In this document: in pieces, positions 54,762 to 63,289 of the stretch
Layout of the letters: the number at the start of each line of letters is the position of its first letter
Position numbering within the stretch: the first letter of the stretch is position 1
Source: Deltaproteobacteria bacterium HGW-Deltaproteobacteria-2
GTDB taxonomy: Bacteria; Desulfobacterota; Syntrophia; Syntrophales; Smithellaceae
Assembly: GCA_002840505.1 (NCBI GenBank)
Contig: PHBC01000003.1
Location: forward strand, 199,789 to 263,788
Length of the DNA: 64,000 bases
Direction of reading: 5' to 3'
Translations under genes and position numbers: made by a program
Notes under the pieces: model-generated
What the model saw: only the letters and a program-made list of their open reading frames with translations
Database searches by the model: none
What the model was told of the DNA's origin: nothing

Positions 54762-54785
54762 TTCGATTCCCATGCACTTCCGCCA
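54762..54785 (+). repeat. attachment core copy 2
   Basis: Exact 24-bp copy of the selC 3' end (36,956-36,979). It is the right boundary of the first element and the left boundary of the second segment. Confidence 0.92.
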
Positions 54786-54993
54786 ATATATTTGCAAATT
54801 CCTGTTTTTATCGAATAACTTACTTTAACCTTCCGACTTTAAGCACCCCATACTGGATTTGAACTAAAGTTATTTCTTTCTTCCTGAAATCTTGTTTTTG
54901 ATATTTTCTCAATTCATACAACCTTTCAATCCGTAACAAACACAATTTGCACCAAATGATAATCATTGTCACTACACCCAATTATCAATAATC

Positions 54994-55022
54994 TTGACAG
55001 TTTTAATCATCTCGGCTATTTT
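54994..55022 (+). promoter_or_regulatory. promoter of the LysM gene
   Basis: TTGACA (54994-54999), 17-base spacer, TATTTT (55017-55022), about 36 bases before the ATG. Confidence 0.6.
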
Positions 55023-55057
55023 AGAATTATGGTAAAAAATAATGAAGGAGAACAATC

Positions 55058-55618
55058 ATGCAGAAAACCAAAATAATAATATATGCACTCATAGTATTTC
55101 TGCTTTTACCTTCGATCATTTTTGCAGAGACACAGGAAATGAAGGGACATAAAGTTGTCAAGGGGGACACCCTTTGGGATATCACCCAGACTGAATTGAA
55201 TGATCCATTCCTATGGCCCAAGGTCTGGAAAGAAAACCCCTGGATAAAGAATCCTCACTGGATCTACCCCGACCAGATAATCAAAATTCCTCTTTATCTT
55301 ATTCAAAAGGGAAAAAGCGAAGAGGAAGCCACGACCAAACCCACAGCGGCATCTCAAGAACCTGCCATTGTCGCGGACCAACGCTATAAAGGAATAGAGG
55401 AGAAAACCACTCCGAAACCCACAGCGGCATCTCAAGAACCTGCCATTGTCGCAGACCAGCAATATAAAGGAATAAAGGGAATTGTTTTGTATGACGGGAC
55501 TGCTATTGAAGGACAAATACTCTTTATGAGTGCTGACATCGTAAAGATTCGCACAAAAGATGGAAATACATCATCATATTCTTTTATTAAGGAAGTCCAA
55601 TTTTTTATCAAAGAATGA
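55058..55618 (+). CDS. secreted LysM-domain protein
   Basis: The 186-residue protein has a signal peptide (about 1-22, ending IFA) and a LysM domain (about 30-85; HKVVKGDTLWDITQTELNDP, NPHWIYPDQIIKIP). A linker has two nearly identical 26-residue units around TAASQEPAIVADQ, and a C-terminal domain (about 138-186) resembles Sm-like beta sheet (VLYDGTAIEGQILFM). LysM predicts peptidoglycan binding. AAGGAGAAC precedes the ATG. The DNA repeat has a 78-base period (55337-55396 and 55415-55474), a recent tandem duplication. Confidence 0.82.
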   Translation: MQKTKIIIYALIVFLLLPSIIFAETQEMKGHKVVKGDTLWDITQTELNDPFLWPKVWKENPWIKNPHWIYPDQIIKIPLYLIQKGKSEEEATTKPTAASQEPAIVADQRYKGIEEKTTPKPTAASQEPAIVADQQYKGIKGIVLYDGTAIEGQILFMSADIVKIRTKDGNTSSYSFIKEVQFFIKE

Positions 55619-56274
55619 GAAATACGATTGTTGTAAATTGAACTCTAAAACTGATTACAAATGGTAATTCTCAATTCTGACAACTGCCAACTACTGAACA
55701 GTAGTAGATAAGAAATAATTCTTACGATTCGGAAATCTGATTTTTATTGCTTACTTCCTGAAAGAAATAAATCGTCAATCTTAATGAATATACAACATTG
55801 CAATCCGTTATAAACAGAATTCACGCCAGATGACAAACATCCGGCTGAACTAACCACATCCCCTCAACGTATCCCTCAAAATATTGAGGCTCCACCAAAT
55901 ACTGAGGCAAAGCGAATCATTCCAAACCATGTTGACGCTGTTTACTTTTAATTTAACATCACGTTATTAATGGATTAATACAATATTCTGACTCTACCTC
56001 GGCTATTGGCAAACTTCTTGCTATCACATAGGCATGTTTATTTTTTTTGATAAAAAAAGTGGTCATTGTCATCATAATAAGGAAGATCCTTCCTGGCAAG
56101 CGCAATGAATTTTTACATACATTTCTGTTCCATAAGAACGGATAAGCAATGTAATCGCTGCGGCGATTGCCAGAGTAAAGCCTAGTAATCAACCATGTCA
56201 CTAATAAAGTTGGAATTTAAATTCTAATTATAGAGATCGTTATAAAAATAATATTATGAGGAGGAAAAGAAACT
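55619..56274. other. intergenic region, no gene seen
   Basis: AT-rich. It includes a diverged copy (55791-55832) of a 43-base sequence also at 54,917-54,959 on the other side of the LysM gene, and a small CCTCAA/TTGAGG hairpin near 55,870. A leftward 80-codon frame at 55,959-56,201 shows no coding character. Confidence 0.45.
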
Positions 56275-56547
56275 ATGGACGGAAAAATCAGGGTGACGTG
56301 CCGGATTATGGCAGCCTGCGCACTAGGTTTATTTCTAGTTCAGGGCGCGATGGCGGCGCCGGCCGAGAGGGCCAGTAAGGCAGCAGACAGAACGTTGCGG
56401 ACAGAACTAAAAGCCTTGCATCAACAGGAGAAGATAGCGAAATCACCCGAGGAACGTAGTGCAATTCGGGCGCAGATGATGGAGAAGAGACATCAGGCTC
56501 TTATGGAGAGGAAAGCTCAGCGCTCAGTAAAACGGGGGGTGAAATAA
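56275..56547 (+). CDS. small secreted helical protein
   Basis: The 90-residue protein has a signal peptide (about 1-28, ending AMAAP). A Lys/Arg/Gln-rich helix follows (LKALHQQEKIAKSPEERSAIRAQMMEKRHQ). GAGGAGGAAAAG precedes the ATG. It is placed one base before the glycine-repeat lipoprotein, so the two are co-transcribed. Function unknown. Confidence 0.65.
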   Translation: MDGKIRVTCRIMAACALGLFLVQGAMAAPAERASKAADRTLRTELKALHQQEKIAKSPEERSAIRAQMMEKRHQALMERKAQRSVKRGVK

Positions 56548-56548
56548 T

Positions 56549-58405
56549 ATGAAGACAATAAAACTTATCATTATCACGATCTGTATTGCAATGCTTTGCG
56601 CTTGCAGCAGCAGCGATGACAACGGCGGCGGAACTAACTTGGGAGTTACCGCAATTGGCGGCACTGGTTCAAACGGCAGTGGCGGTACTGGCGGCTCTTT
56701 CTACGTTGAATCCGATGGCGCAATCAAGGTTTTGAAATCCGGCTCCGCCGACGCCAGTTTCACCATGCCAGCGGAGAGCAGTTACAATTTCGGTGACTAC
56801 GGATATACGGTCTCGGGAGCAGAGGAGATCCTTCTTGCTACCGATGTGCCGGCAAATTACGCGGGCCTCTATATGATTTCCGGCGACTGGAGCCTCTACA
56901 AGGCCGACGGCACAGGAAGTGCAGGTAATCCAACTGCGGCTTACACCGTTTCAGGTCTCAGTGTGCCGTTGGGAGCAACGCTGACGATCAATGCGGATAA
57001 TAATTATTATGGCGGGAGTGACCTCGGCGCATACCTTGAATTTGACAATGATATAGTTATTGATGGCACGCTCAAGACAGGCGCGGGTTACAATTACATC
57101 TATTTATATAATGCTAACTCATATTCGAACAATATCGTCGTGACGGGTACCGTCACCACATCCGGTGAAAATTATGGCTGGGTAGAGTTCGACGCAGGCA
57201 GACATTTCTACAACAGCGGGACTATTGATGCCAGTGGAGGCGACAACGCGACAGGTAGCGGCTACCAGAGCTACGGTATCTATATCTATGCCTACACGGG
57301 CAGCGTTTACTCCAAGGGTACCATAAGGGCCAATAACGGTAATGGCGGCAACGGTGCCGGTGGTGGCCAGGATCAAAATTATGATTATATCTATCTTTAT
57401 GGCGGATATAACGAAAACTCTAGCGTCGATCCCATTAACGGCGGCAGTGTTATTGTCAGCGGCACTATTGAGGCTAAGGGCGGCAATGCCGGCGGCGCGA
57501 CAGGCGGCGACGGCGGCGGTTGGGGTTATTCGTATTTCGTTACTTATGGCGGCGACATGATAGTTAACGCATCCTTAAACTTCAGTGGCGGCAACGCTTC
57601 GGGCTCAGGTTACACCGGTGGAGAACCTTACGGCGCCGATTTTTACTGCTACGGCGAGAGCTATCGCCGCGTGGGCGTCTGCCAGATATCGGGTAGTTTC
57701 AACGTGAACGGCGGCAATGGGGAGGCCGGCGGCAATGCCGGCTATGTGGAAGTTTACTCTTCTTATAGTGGCAGTAGCGATTACAACTACCTGGGCCAGG
57801 CTCCCGACGTGGAACTCCTCGGGTTTAGCGACATCAACCTCAGCGGCGGCAACGGCACGACACAAGGCGGCAACGCATCGGATTGGTCTTACGAGTTATA
57901 CACCTACGCACCTTACAGCGAGTATTATAGCGAATACCTACCTGCTTACCCGATCATCTCCGAGGCTAATGTCACGGCCAAGGGTGGCAACGCATCGGCA
58001 TCAGGCGGTATCGGCGGCACGGGCGGATATGTCGAGCTGGCCACCGATTACGATTATAATTATGGTACGTCGATCACAACGATTACGCAGAGCGGCACGA
58101 TTGACAATAGCGGCGGCAATGCTACGGCATCAGGCGGTACCGGAGGCAACTCTTACGACATCTATCTAGGGAGCGGCAATGGTGGATACTGCTGGAATGT
58201 GACGTCGACAGGCAAGCTGACATCCAAGGGTGGCAACGCATCGGCATCAGGCGGTATCGGCGGCACGGGCGGTTACATCAGTCTGTATTCCGACGAAGTC
58301 GATACGGTTTACACACTGACTAACCTTAGCGTGACGGCTGGCACGGGTACAACAGCCGGCAGCAGCGGCTCGGCATGGGTTGATGGAGCGCAGATGCTTC
58401 CTTAA
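56549..58405 (+). CDS. glycine-rich beta-helix repeat lipoprotein
   Basis: The 618-residue protein has a lipoprotein signal ending in LCAC (Cys about 19). Many short units follow, of the type GTIxAxGGNAxGxGGxGG alternating with Tyr-rich strands, which suggests a right-handed beta-solenoid on the cell surface. An exact 49-bp DNA repeat (57978-58026 and 58224-58272) shows recent internal duplication. GC content is visibly higher than the AT-rich flanks, hinting at transfer. It is followed by a good terminator. Confidence 0.72.
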   Translation: MKTIKLIIITICIAMLCACSSSDDNGGGTNLGVTAIGGTGSNGSGGTGGSFYVESDGAIKVLKSGSADASFTMPAESSYNFGDYGYTVSGAEEILLATDVPANYAGLYMISGDWSLYKADGTGSAGNPTAAYTVSGLSVPLGATLTINADNNYYGGSDLGAYLEFDNDIVIDGTLKTGAGYNYIYLYNANSYSNNIVVTGTVTTSGENYGWVEFDAGRHFYNSGTIDASGGDNATGSGYQSYGIYIYAYTGSVYSKGTIRANNGNGGNGAGGGQDQNYDYIYLYGGYNENSSVDPINGGSVIVSGTIEAKGGNAGGATGGDGGGWGYSYFVTYGGDMIVNASLNFSGGNASGSGYTGGEPYGADFYCYGESYRRVGVCQISGSFNVNGGNGEAGGNAGYVEVYSSYSGSSDYNYLGQAPDVELLGFSDINLSGGNGTTQGGNASDWSYELYTYAPYSEYYSEYLPAYPIISEANVTAKGGNASASGGIGGTGGYVELATDYDYNYGTSITTITQSGTIDNSGGNATASGGTGGNSYDIYLGSGNGGYCWNVTSTGKLTSKGGNASASGGIGGTGGYISLYSDEVDTVYTLTNLSVTAGTGTTAGSSGSAWVDGAQMLP

Positions 58406-58429
58406 TAATTGCATTTATTAAGTAAACAG

Positions 58430-58463
58430 AAAGGCCGCCGGGCAAATGCCTTGCGGCCTTTCT
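58430..58463 (+). terminator. terminator after the glycine-repeat gene
   Basis: AAAGGCCGC pairs with GCGGCCTTT around a CGGGCAAATGCCTT loop that itself has a GGC/GCC pair, followed by a T-rich stretch. Confidence 0.75.
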
Positions 58464-58675
58464 TATATGGTGTGCCAGTTTTATGGATAAAGGTTTGTAG
58501 AATTAATGAAGTAGAATGTAAGTTACATTACTAATGTGTTGATAATCTAATTTATGGATTATTAATTGAGGATTACGAATGGCAATCCTTAATTTAAATG
58601 AATGCCGAATACTGTGGATAAGTAGGTGAAAGAAACACTTTTACTTTTTTTCTTTCCATCGGTGTTAGTTTACCA

Positions 58676-58845
58676 CTACTTCACCGCTTCTTTAAATGCC
58701 CTTGCTGGTTTAAACTTTGGTGTAAATTTAGTTGTTATTTTGACTGCCTCCCCTGTCCTCGGATTCCTTCCTTTTCATGCTTTTCTTTTGATAAAAATAA
58801 AAATGCCAAAGCCAAGGGGGTTGAATTTCAATCATTCCTAGCTTT
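58676..58845 (-). pseudogene. decayed HU/IHF-family DNA-binding gene
   Basis: Leftward translation gives IEIQP-LGFGIF-KRKA-stop-KGRNPRTGEAVKITTKFTP then FKPARAFKEAVK, the C-terminal two thirds of an HU/IHF protein. An in-frame TGA replaces the Arg codon of the conserved ARKGRNP motif, probably by CGA to TGA. A five-C run needs a frameshift upstream, and the N-terminal half is unrecognisable. The surrounding 58,464-58,884 holds nothing else. Confidence 0.75.
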
Positions 58846-58884
58846 AGTGAATACTAACTTCTTTTAGTTTTTGATAAAATACTG

Positions 58885-59448
58885 TCAGTTATTGCTTTCT
58901 ATTTTTGGAGAGCTCGTTATTTCGGCAATAGATTTGTTATCTGTAACAGTCTTGTTATCTGCAACCGGTTTATTATCTTGTTTATCTGCTTTTTTAAAAT
59001 ATTCTTTTGCCTTCTCAGATTCTTTAATTGGTATTTGTAATTCCCACCATTGTGTTTTATCATAGCTATAACGAATAATTTTTTTATCTATATCAATTTC
59101 ATAATTAGGAAATACAGAATAAAGGTTAAGCAACATTAACGGTGTGAAAAATAATATATCCAAAACAAGATATGAAATTTTAAGATCCATAGGAAGTTCC
59201 CCATAGACAGGTTCATATCCCTCTTTTTCGGCTACAAACAAATAATTACCGAAGGTTGTAACTCCAAAACTATCTTCCAGCGGCATAGATGAGTATTTTT
59301 TTTCATCTATCCTTAAAGAAACATTGGACTGAGGAGAACTAATTTTCGTCATTGCAGTGCAACCTGAAATAAAAAAACAAATCAATGTAATAATGGAAAT
59401 TGTCTTTGTATTGAATCTTCTCATTCTGAATGCAAAAGTCTTTTTCAT
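58885..59448 (-). CDS. lipoprotein of unknown function
   Basis: The 187-residue protein has a lipoprotein signal (LICFFISGC), followed by a SSPQSNVSLRIDEKKY strand region. A hydrophobic stretch follows around YLVLDILFFTPLMLLN, and the C-terminus is Asn/Lys/Asp-rich with VADNKTVTDNKS repeats. I chose ATG 59,448 with AAAGGAG five bases upstream; a GTG two codons earlier is possible. Unknown function. Confidence 0.65.
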   Translation of the reverse strand: MKKTFAFRMRRFNTKTISIITLICFFISGCTAMTKISSPQSNVSLRIDEKKYSSMPLEDSFGVTTFGNYLFVAEKEGYEPVYGELPMDLKISYLVLDILFFTPLMLLNLYSVFPNYEIDIDKKIIRYSYDKTQWWELQIPIKESEKAKEYFKKADKQDNKPVADNKTVTDNKSIAEITSSPKIESNN

Positions 59449-59589
59449 ATCCACTCCTTTGTTTTAAAAATTTTTTCTTATCATTGATTAATGAACATAC
59501 CTGCAAATGTTCTGTGTTGAGCAGTTCTAATCCCTTTTTCTTATTGTACTGGTGAAGCTATTATTGTGAGGCATTATTTTGAATGGCGA

Positions 59590-59618
59590 TATATATAAAG
59601 AACATTATTGTATGTCAA
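59590..59618 (-). promoter_or_regulatory. promoter of the lipoprotein gene
   Basis: Leftward TTGACA (59613-59618), 17 bases, TATATA (59590-59595). The leader to the ATG is about 135 bases with no obvious structure. Confidence 0.65.
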
Positions 59619-59805
59619 GAAAATCTTTGCCTTAAAGTGTCGTATGTAAATTTCTTATTAGCGATTGAAAGGTTGAATGTTTTTCTCAGATGAAACCTTC
59701 AAGGTTAAGGGGGAAAATTTTTATCCTTTAACTTTTCTTTAACCTTAACATTCTCACTGTTGTTAATTAATTGATATTACTAAATTAATTATAATAGCGG
59801 ACGAA

Positions 59806-59829
59806 TTCGATTCCCATGCACTTCCGCCA
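59806..59829 (+). repeat. attachment core copy 3
   Basis: Third exact 24-bp copy of the selC 3' end. AGCGGA upstream is shared with copy 2. Confidence 0.9.
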
Positions 59830-60059
59830 AATATATTTGCAAATTCCTGTTTTTATCGAATAAATTTCTTTAACCTTACTACTTTAGCGTTCCATACTGG
59901 ATTTGAAATTTGAGTGGTCCATTTTTTCAAATTGTGTATGAAAAATGGGTATACTTGGAAGAGATTCTATGTGTTCCTAAGTAACAATAAATGTCAAAGG
60001 ATTATAACGTCATGTGGGTAGGATATTATCTTTAATAATAATTAGAAAAGGAGAAAAGC
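59830..60059. repeat. post-attachment flank repeat and spacer
   Basis: The first ~35 bases are nearly identical to those after core 2, from AATATATTTGCAAATTCC onward. A CTTTAACCTT...CCATACTGGATTTGAA stretch ending at 59,907 also occurs at 54,820-54,863 and, diverged, at 62,254-62,297. No gene seen. Confidence 0.6.
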
Positions 60060-60083
60060 ATGGACAATAATCAAGACTTTTAG
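60060..60083 (+). other. 7-codon ORF with strong ribosome site, deletion scar or leader
   Basis: AAAGGAGAAAAGC precedes ATG and six further codons then TAG, overlapping the start of a terminator stem. It may be what is left after an internal deletion fused a start to its terminator. Confidence 0.3.
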
Positions 60084-60121
60084 AGAGAGGGACAGCTTAT
60101 GGCTGTCCCTCTCTCTCGTTC
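60082..60121 (+). terminator. strong 15-bp terminator
   Basis: AGAGAGAGGGACAGC pairs perfectly with GCTGTCCCTCTCTCT around TTATG, followed by CGTTCTTTTT. The T-run favours the rightward strand, but the stem may also block the leftward gene ending at 60,129. Confidence 0.8.
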
Positions 60122-60128
60122 TTTTTAC

Positions 60129-61928
60129 CTATTTGAGAAACTTGTTAAGATCAACATGTACCCATGGTTCGTCATAGTAGCCATGGAGAACCCACATCTG
60201 AAGTGATGTGGTATCCATAACCACATGGTGGCCACCTACTGCCTGTGTTGTTGAGGTTCCATAGAAGGAACCGCTTCTCTCCTGATCGTTTGGGTTAAGA
60301 AAGTCGATAAGGTACATGGCAGTCTGTGCATCGATGTTACCATAATAGTTTAAGATATATGACATCATGGTTCGATAACGCCACTCAGATTCCCTTCCTC
60401 CTCCCTGCTCGGTGTCTATGGTATGGTAGAATATGCCTGCTTGCGTCAAGTTCATCTGCGGTAGGATATAGTGGTTGCTCATGCCCACCAGATCAGGCTT
60501 ATTCTCTATCTGTGGAGGAAAGGCAGAGATGCTGGTAGTTGGTGCGCTCGAAACTAGAGGATCAGTCATTTGGATTACTATTTGGTAGTTATTTAATTCC
60601 TCCGGGTAAACATACGCAGCTGATCTTACTGCAACACCGTATTTCGGGTGAAGGTAAAGATTGCCATATCCTTCAGTAGCAAGGTTAACGGTAGTGCCAG
60701 CAGCATTTATAATGCTGAACTGGATCGGACTTGGTAAAGCAGCATAGGCCGCACCAAATCCAGGAAGAATTGCTGAGAGCGTACTAAAAAGTCCGCTTTG
60801 GTCCGGAATCATACTGTTGGTAACAGTCTCCAACGCGACGGAATTATTTTTGTCTGATATCTGTAAGAGCCAGGAAACACCGCGGGACGTATTGCGAACC
60901 CTGTCAATCGCGGAGCGAGGGTCATATTGATTCTGATTGGTATTCCCCAGATATTGCGCAAACTGGACAACATCCCTGCATAGGAGCAAGACCCCCATAC
61001 CGGTGACTAATGCCCTGTTTTGCCTGTTTGGTACCATATCCATACCCATGCTCACGCCCATTGCATTCATGCCGGTAGGGAAGCCTACAAATCCGGGCAC
61101 AGAAGCCGCCACAAAGGGAAAGCCTTCATTAGGTTTTTGTACTATTAAAAGGGCCTCGTCAGAAAATACACCGCCACCCGTGGTAAACATAAAGTCCCTT
61201 CCATGATAGACTCTGCCATCTAAGGTTCCATTCCCGAACACAGCGAATTCATTACAGGCGAGACTGCCACCTTGATAGATAAGGCTATAGAGTATATCAA
61301 ACCCTACATTGATCATCTCTACTTCATTATAGGTTATTTCTTTATTGATCCCATTTTCTGCGAAATAAGCCATTGCTCCATCAGCGATACCCTGCATCTC
61401 ATCTTTGTACCTCTGGGGAACGGCATAGTCCTGGGATCTCACTGCTATCAATAATACATTTTTAAGTTCATCCACAAGTTCCTGGGGTATCTGGTCGCCA
61501 GGCGCTCCATTATATACACTTATCTGGCCCCTTAGAAAGTTATCCACATAGTCATGTGTCATCCGATAAACCCCGTTAGAACAAAGGTATCCCTCGGCAA
61601 AACCCCTCTGATATGCATCCGTCTTGCCTCTTGTTGCCGGTAATGTGTTTAATTTGGCACCTCCTTGCAGATAGAGAAGCCTTTTCTTGTTTTGATATGA
61701 CCCGCCGTCATTGTACTCTGCCAGGAATGATTTGCCATATCTTGCTATAACGGTATAATCATCCTTTAGTATAGGGACGGAATAACCAGGAGGAACAGGG
61801 GATGCAAGGGTAGGAGGATCCTGAGCAACAGGGCCGCTGTTAGCTCCAACATTTTTTGAAAAACCTGCCAGGACAAGACAAACAATTGCTAAATAAAAAA
61901 TACTTAATACCCAGGCATATCTTTTCAT
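60129..61928 (-). CDS. secreted C45-type acyltransferase/peptidase homologue
   Basis: The 599-residue protein has a signal peptide (about 1-30). An Ntn-type domain has the presumed nucleophile Cys225 in GGSLACNEFAVFG, followed by GRVYHGRDFM, as in the acyl-CoA:6-aminopenicillanate acyltransferase/phospholipase-B-like (C45) family. These enzymes mature by self-cleavage before the Cys and hydrolyse amides. The substrate is unknown. Start is ATG 61,928 with AAAGGAGG, instead of upstream starts without a ribosome site. Confidence 0.8.
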   Translation of the reverse strand: MKRYAWVLSIFYLAIVCLVLAGFSKNVGANSGPVAQDPPTLASPVPPGYSVPILKDDYTVIARYGKSFLAEYNDGGSYQNKKRLLYLQGGAKLNTLPATRGKTDAYQRGFAEGYLCSNGVYRMTHDYVDNFLRGQISVYNGAPGDQIPQELVDELKNVLLIAVRSQDYAVPQRYKDEMQGIADGAMAYFAENGINKEITYNEVEMINVGFDILYSLIYQGGSLACNEFAVFGNGTLDGRVYHGRDFMFTTGGGVFSDEALLIVQKPNEGFPFVAASVPGFVGFPTGMNAMGVSMGMDMVPNRQNRALVTGMGVLLLCRDVVQFAQYLGNTNQNQYDPRSAIDRVRNTSRGVSWLLQISDKNNSVALETVTNSMIPDQSGLFSTLSAILPGFGAAYAALPSPIQFSIINAAGTTVNLATEGYGNLYLHPKYGVAVRSAAYVYPEELNNYQIVIQMTDPLVSSAPTTSISAFPPQIENKPDLVGMSNHYILPQMNLTQAGIFYHTIDTEQGGGRESEWRYRTMMSYILNYYGNIDAQTAMYLIDFLNPNDQERSGSFYGTSTTQAVGGHHVVMDTTSLQMWVLHGYYDEPWVHVDLNKFLK

Positions 61929-62367
61929 AATACCTCCTTTTAATATCTCTCCTAATATATTTTTATGTTGTTCATTAACTGCCACGACACAACAAGGAAA
62001 ACTGTACCTTACGGAAATGTCTGCTAATAAATCAGCAATTTGTCAATCAACTAATGAGTCTGAATTAATGCCGTTTTGAATAATTTTTGAAACTGTATAT
62101 CTTACTGGCTTCTGTGTCAATATGATATTTCTTTCATGTTAAAAGTAAGTAATAATAAGATGTTGTAACATATAAGCTGTTCAGTTTGAAATGTTGTGTG
62201 AATTGGAAAAATTAAAAAAGCGACACTATCAGAAGAAGTTTTTATCCTTTAATTTTCTTTAAACTTCCGACTTGAAGTACCCCATACCGGATTTGAATAT
62301 TGTCCACTCAAGAGTTCTTTCACTGTTTTCCCTCCATCAATCTTCGTTTTTCCCAAGGCTTAAAAAG
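61929..62367. other. intergenic region with repeat remnant
   Basis: AT-rich. It contains the third, diverged copy of the post-attachment motif (62,254-62,297, ending CCATACCGGATTTGAA). No gene could be supported. Confidence 0.5.
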
Positions 62368-62473
62368 CTACGTCACCGTTTCATTAAATGCCATTGCTGG
62401 CTTAAATTTTGCTGTAAATCTGGCTGTTATTTTTATTGTTTCACCAGTCTTTGGATTTTCCTCTTTTAAAAAC
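62368..62473 (-). pseudogene. HU/IHF-family C-terminal fragment, second copy
   Basis: Leftward translation gives ENPKTGETIKITARFTAKF then KPAMAFNETVT and a stop. This is the end of an HU/IHF protein whose N-terminus is gone. It is different in sequence from the 58,676 copy. Confidence 0.65.
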
Positions 62474-62508
62474 AATGAATAGTGTTATTATAATATTAAA
62501 CTAAAGCG

Positions 62509-62574
62509 ATGTTTGGCCAGTATAATACCATTGATGAAGATGACTTTAAGAAAGCTATCAGAATGTTGAAGTAA
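62509..62574 (+). other. 24-codon gene-tail fragment
   Basis: An open stretch ending AMFGQYNTIDEDDFKKAIRMLK before TAA looks like the C-terminus of a longer protein. The parent could not be identified; a lost recombinase is one possibility. Confidence 0.3.
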
Positions 62575-62601
62575 ATAACATTTAAAGAAAGGAATCGCAA
62601 A

Positions 62602-62808
62602 ATGGCTTATAAAGAATTATTAAAGAAGCAGATTGGAAGAGAATGCACATTTAACCCAAACCATACTAAATGTACGATTAATTTTGGAGCGCCGGAACCT
62701 TTTGCAAGTGAGGGAATCATTGATGATGTTACCGATGACTATGTAGTTATAAAAAGTCAAGGCGGAACAATGATTTATCTTCTCGTTAATACCGCAATAT
62801 CTTATTGA
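62602..62808 (+). CDS. small protein of unknown function
   Basis: The 68-residue product, with an AAGGAATCG ribosome site, contains GIIDDVTDDYVVIKSQGG, a short beta-barrel-like pattern similar to Sm/Hfq-like or SH3 folds, but no family is assigned. It lies 28 bases after the fragment above. Confidence 0.55.
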   Translation: MAYKELLKKQIGRECTFNPNHTKCTINFGAPEPFASEGIIDDVTDDYVVIKSQGGTMIYLLVNTAISY

Positions 62809-63289
62809 TAAGATGAAACTTCTAAACTTTTGCGCCTTCGTAGGATTCCGAAGCACATGAAGTTCTTCAACTTATAAATATCAACACAGCACCTCACATT
62901 TTATATTCAATTTTTCATTTCAGCTTTTATTTTTTTTTGTTTGCATTCAGCATAAGCAACATTTGCCAGAGGGTTACCTGAATTGATAAATAAAGAATTG
63001 CTGAAAAGTAAAATAACGTATGTTACAAGTAACCCGGGTCAGGTTAAGATGCTGTGACCATCTATCATTTATCGTATGATATCATTATAGTAGATAACAA
63101 CTCTGATGATAATGCACGATTTGTTTCGAAGAAATCGAGAAGAGCTTCGAATCAATAATAATATATGCAATGGGAAATAGACGCTTCATAAAAGATAGTT
63201 TCAATATTAAATTAATTTTTGTCATATATTGCGATTCGTATAATGGACAGTGAAATGGATATTCATTAAATCATAATTATAGGCGAGTT
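62809..63289. other. intergenic region, no gene seen
   Basis: AT-rich leader region of the radical SAM gene. A TATAAT at 63,239-63,244 may be its -10, but no matching -35 is present. Confidence 0.4.

Larger units (their letters stand above)
36980..54785 (+). mobile_element. 17.8-kb integrated element at selC, satellite-like
   Basis: Bounded by the 24-bp selC end (36,956) and its copy (54,762), with arm-type repeats just inside both ends. Inside are a tyrosine integrase near the right end, a serine recombinase, AlpA- and excisionase-like small proteins, a replication initiator-like protein with DnaB helicase, and an acetyltransferase/small membrane protein/1,554-residue protein cassette resembling podophage ejection genes. 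Panacea-type and DUF2971 cargo sits at the left end. No terminase, portal, capsid, protease, tail, holin or endolysin gene, and no conjugation gene, was seen. This fits a phage satellite or a decayed phage, not an ICE. Confidence 0.85.
54786..59829 (+). mobile_element. second selC-end-bounded segment, no integrase
   Basis: It runs from attachment core 2 to core 3. The first ~75 bases after core 2 closely match those after core 3, as expected when related elements insert in tandem. It carries a LysM protein, a small secreted protein, a GC-rich glycine-repeat lipoprotein, a decayed HU/IHF gene and another lipoprotein. No recombinase remains, so it is likely a remnant or depends on the first element's integrase. 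Confidence 0.6.

Noticed and set aside
36980-54785. Integrative conjugative element
   Set aside because: No relaxase, coupling protein or type IV secretion gene is present. The DnaB and ejection-type genes point to phage ancestry.
55959-56201. Leftward 80-codon ORF
   Set aside because: No domain, no ribosome site, composition like non-coding DNA.
58775-58777. Sec codon in the HU/IHF-like frame at 58,676
   Set aside because: The TGA replaces a conserved Arg, a frameshift is also needed upstream and the N-terminus is lost, so this is decay rather than recoding.
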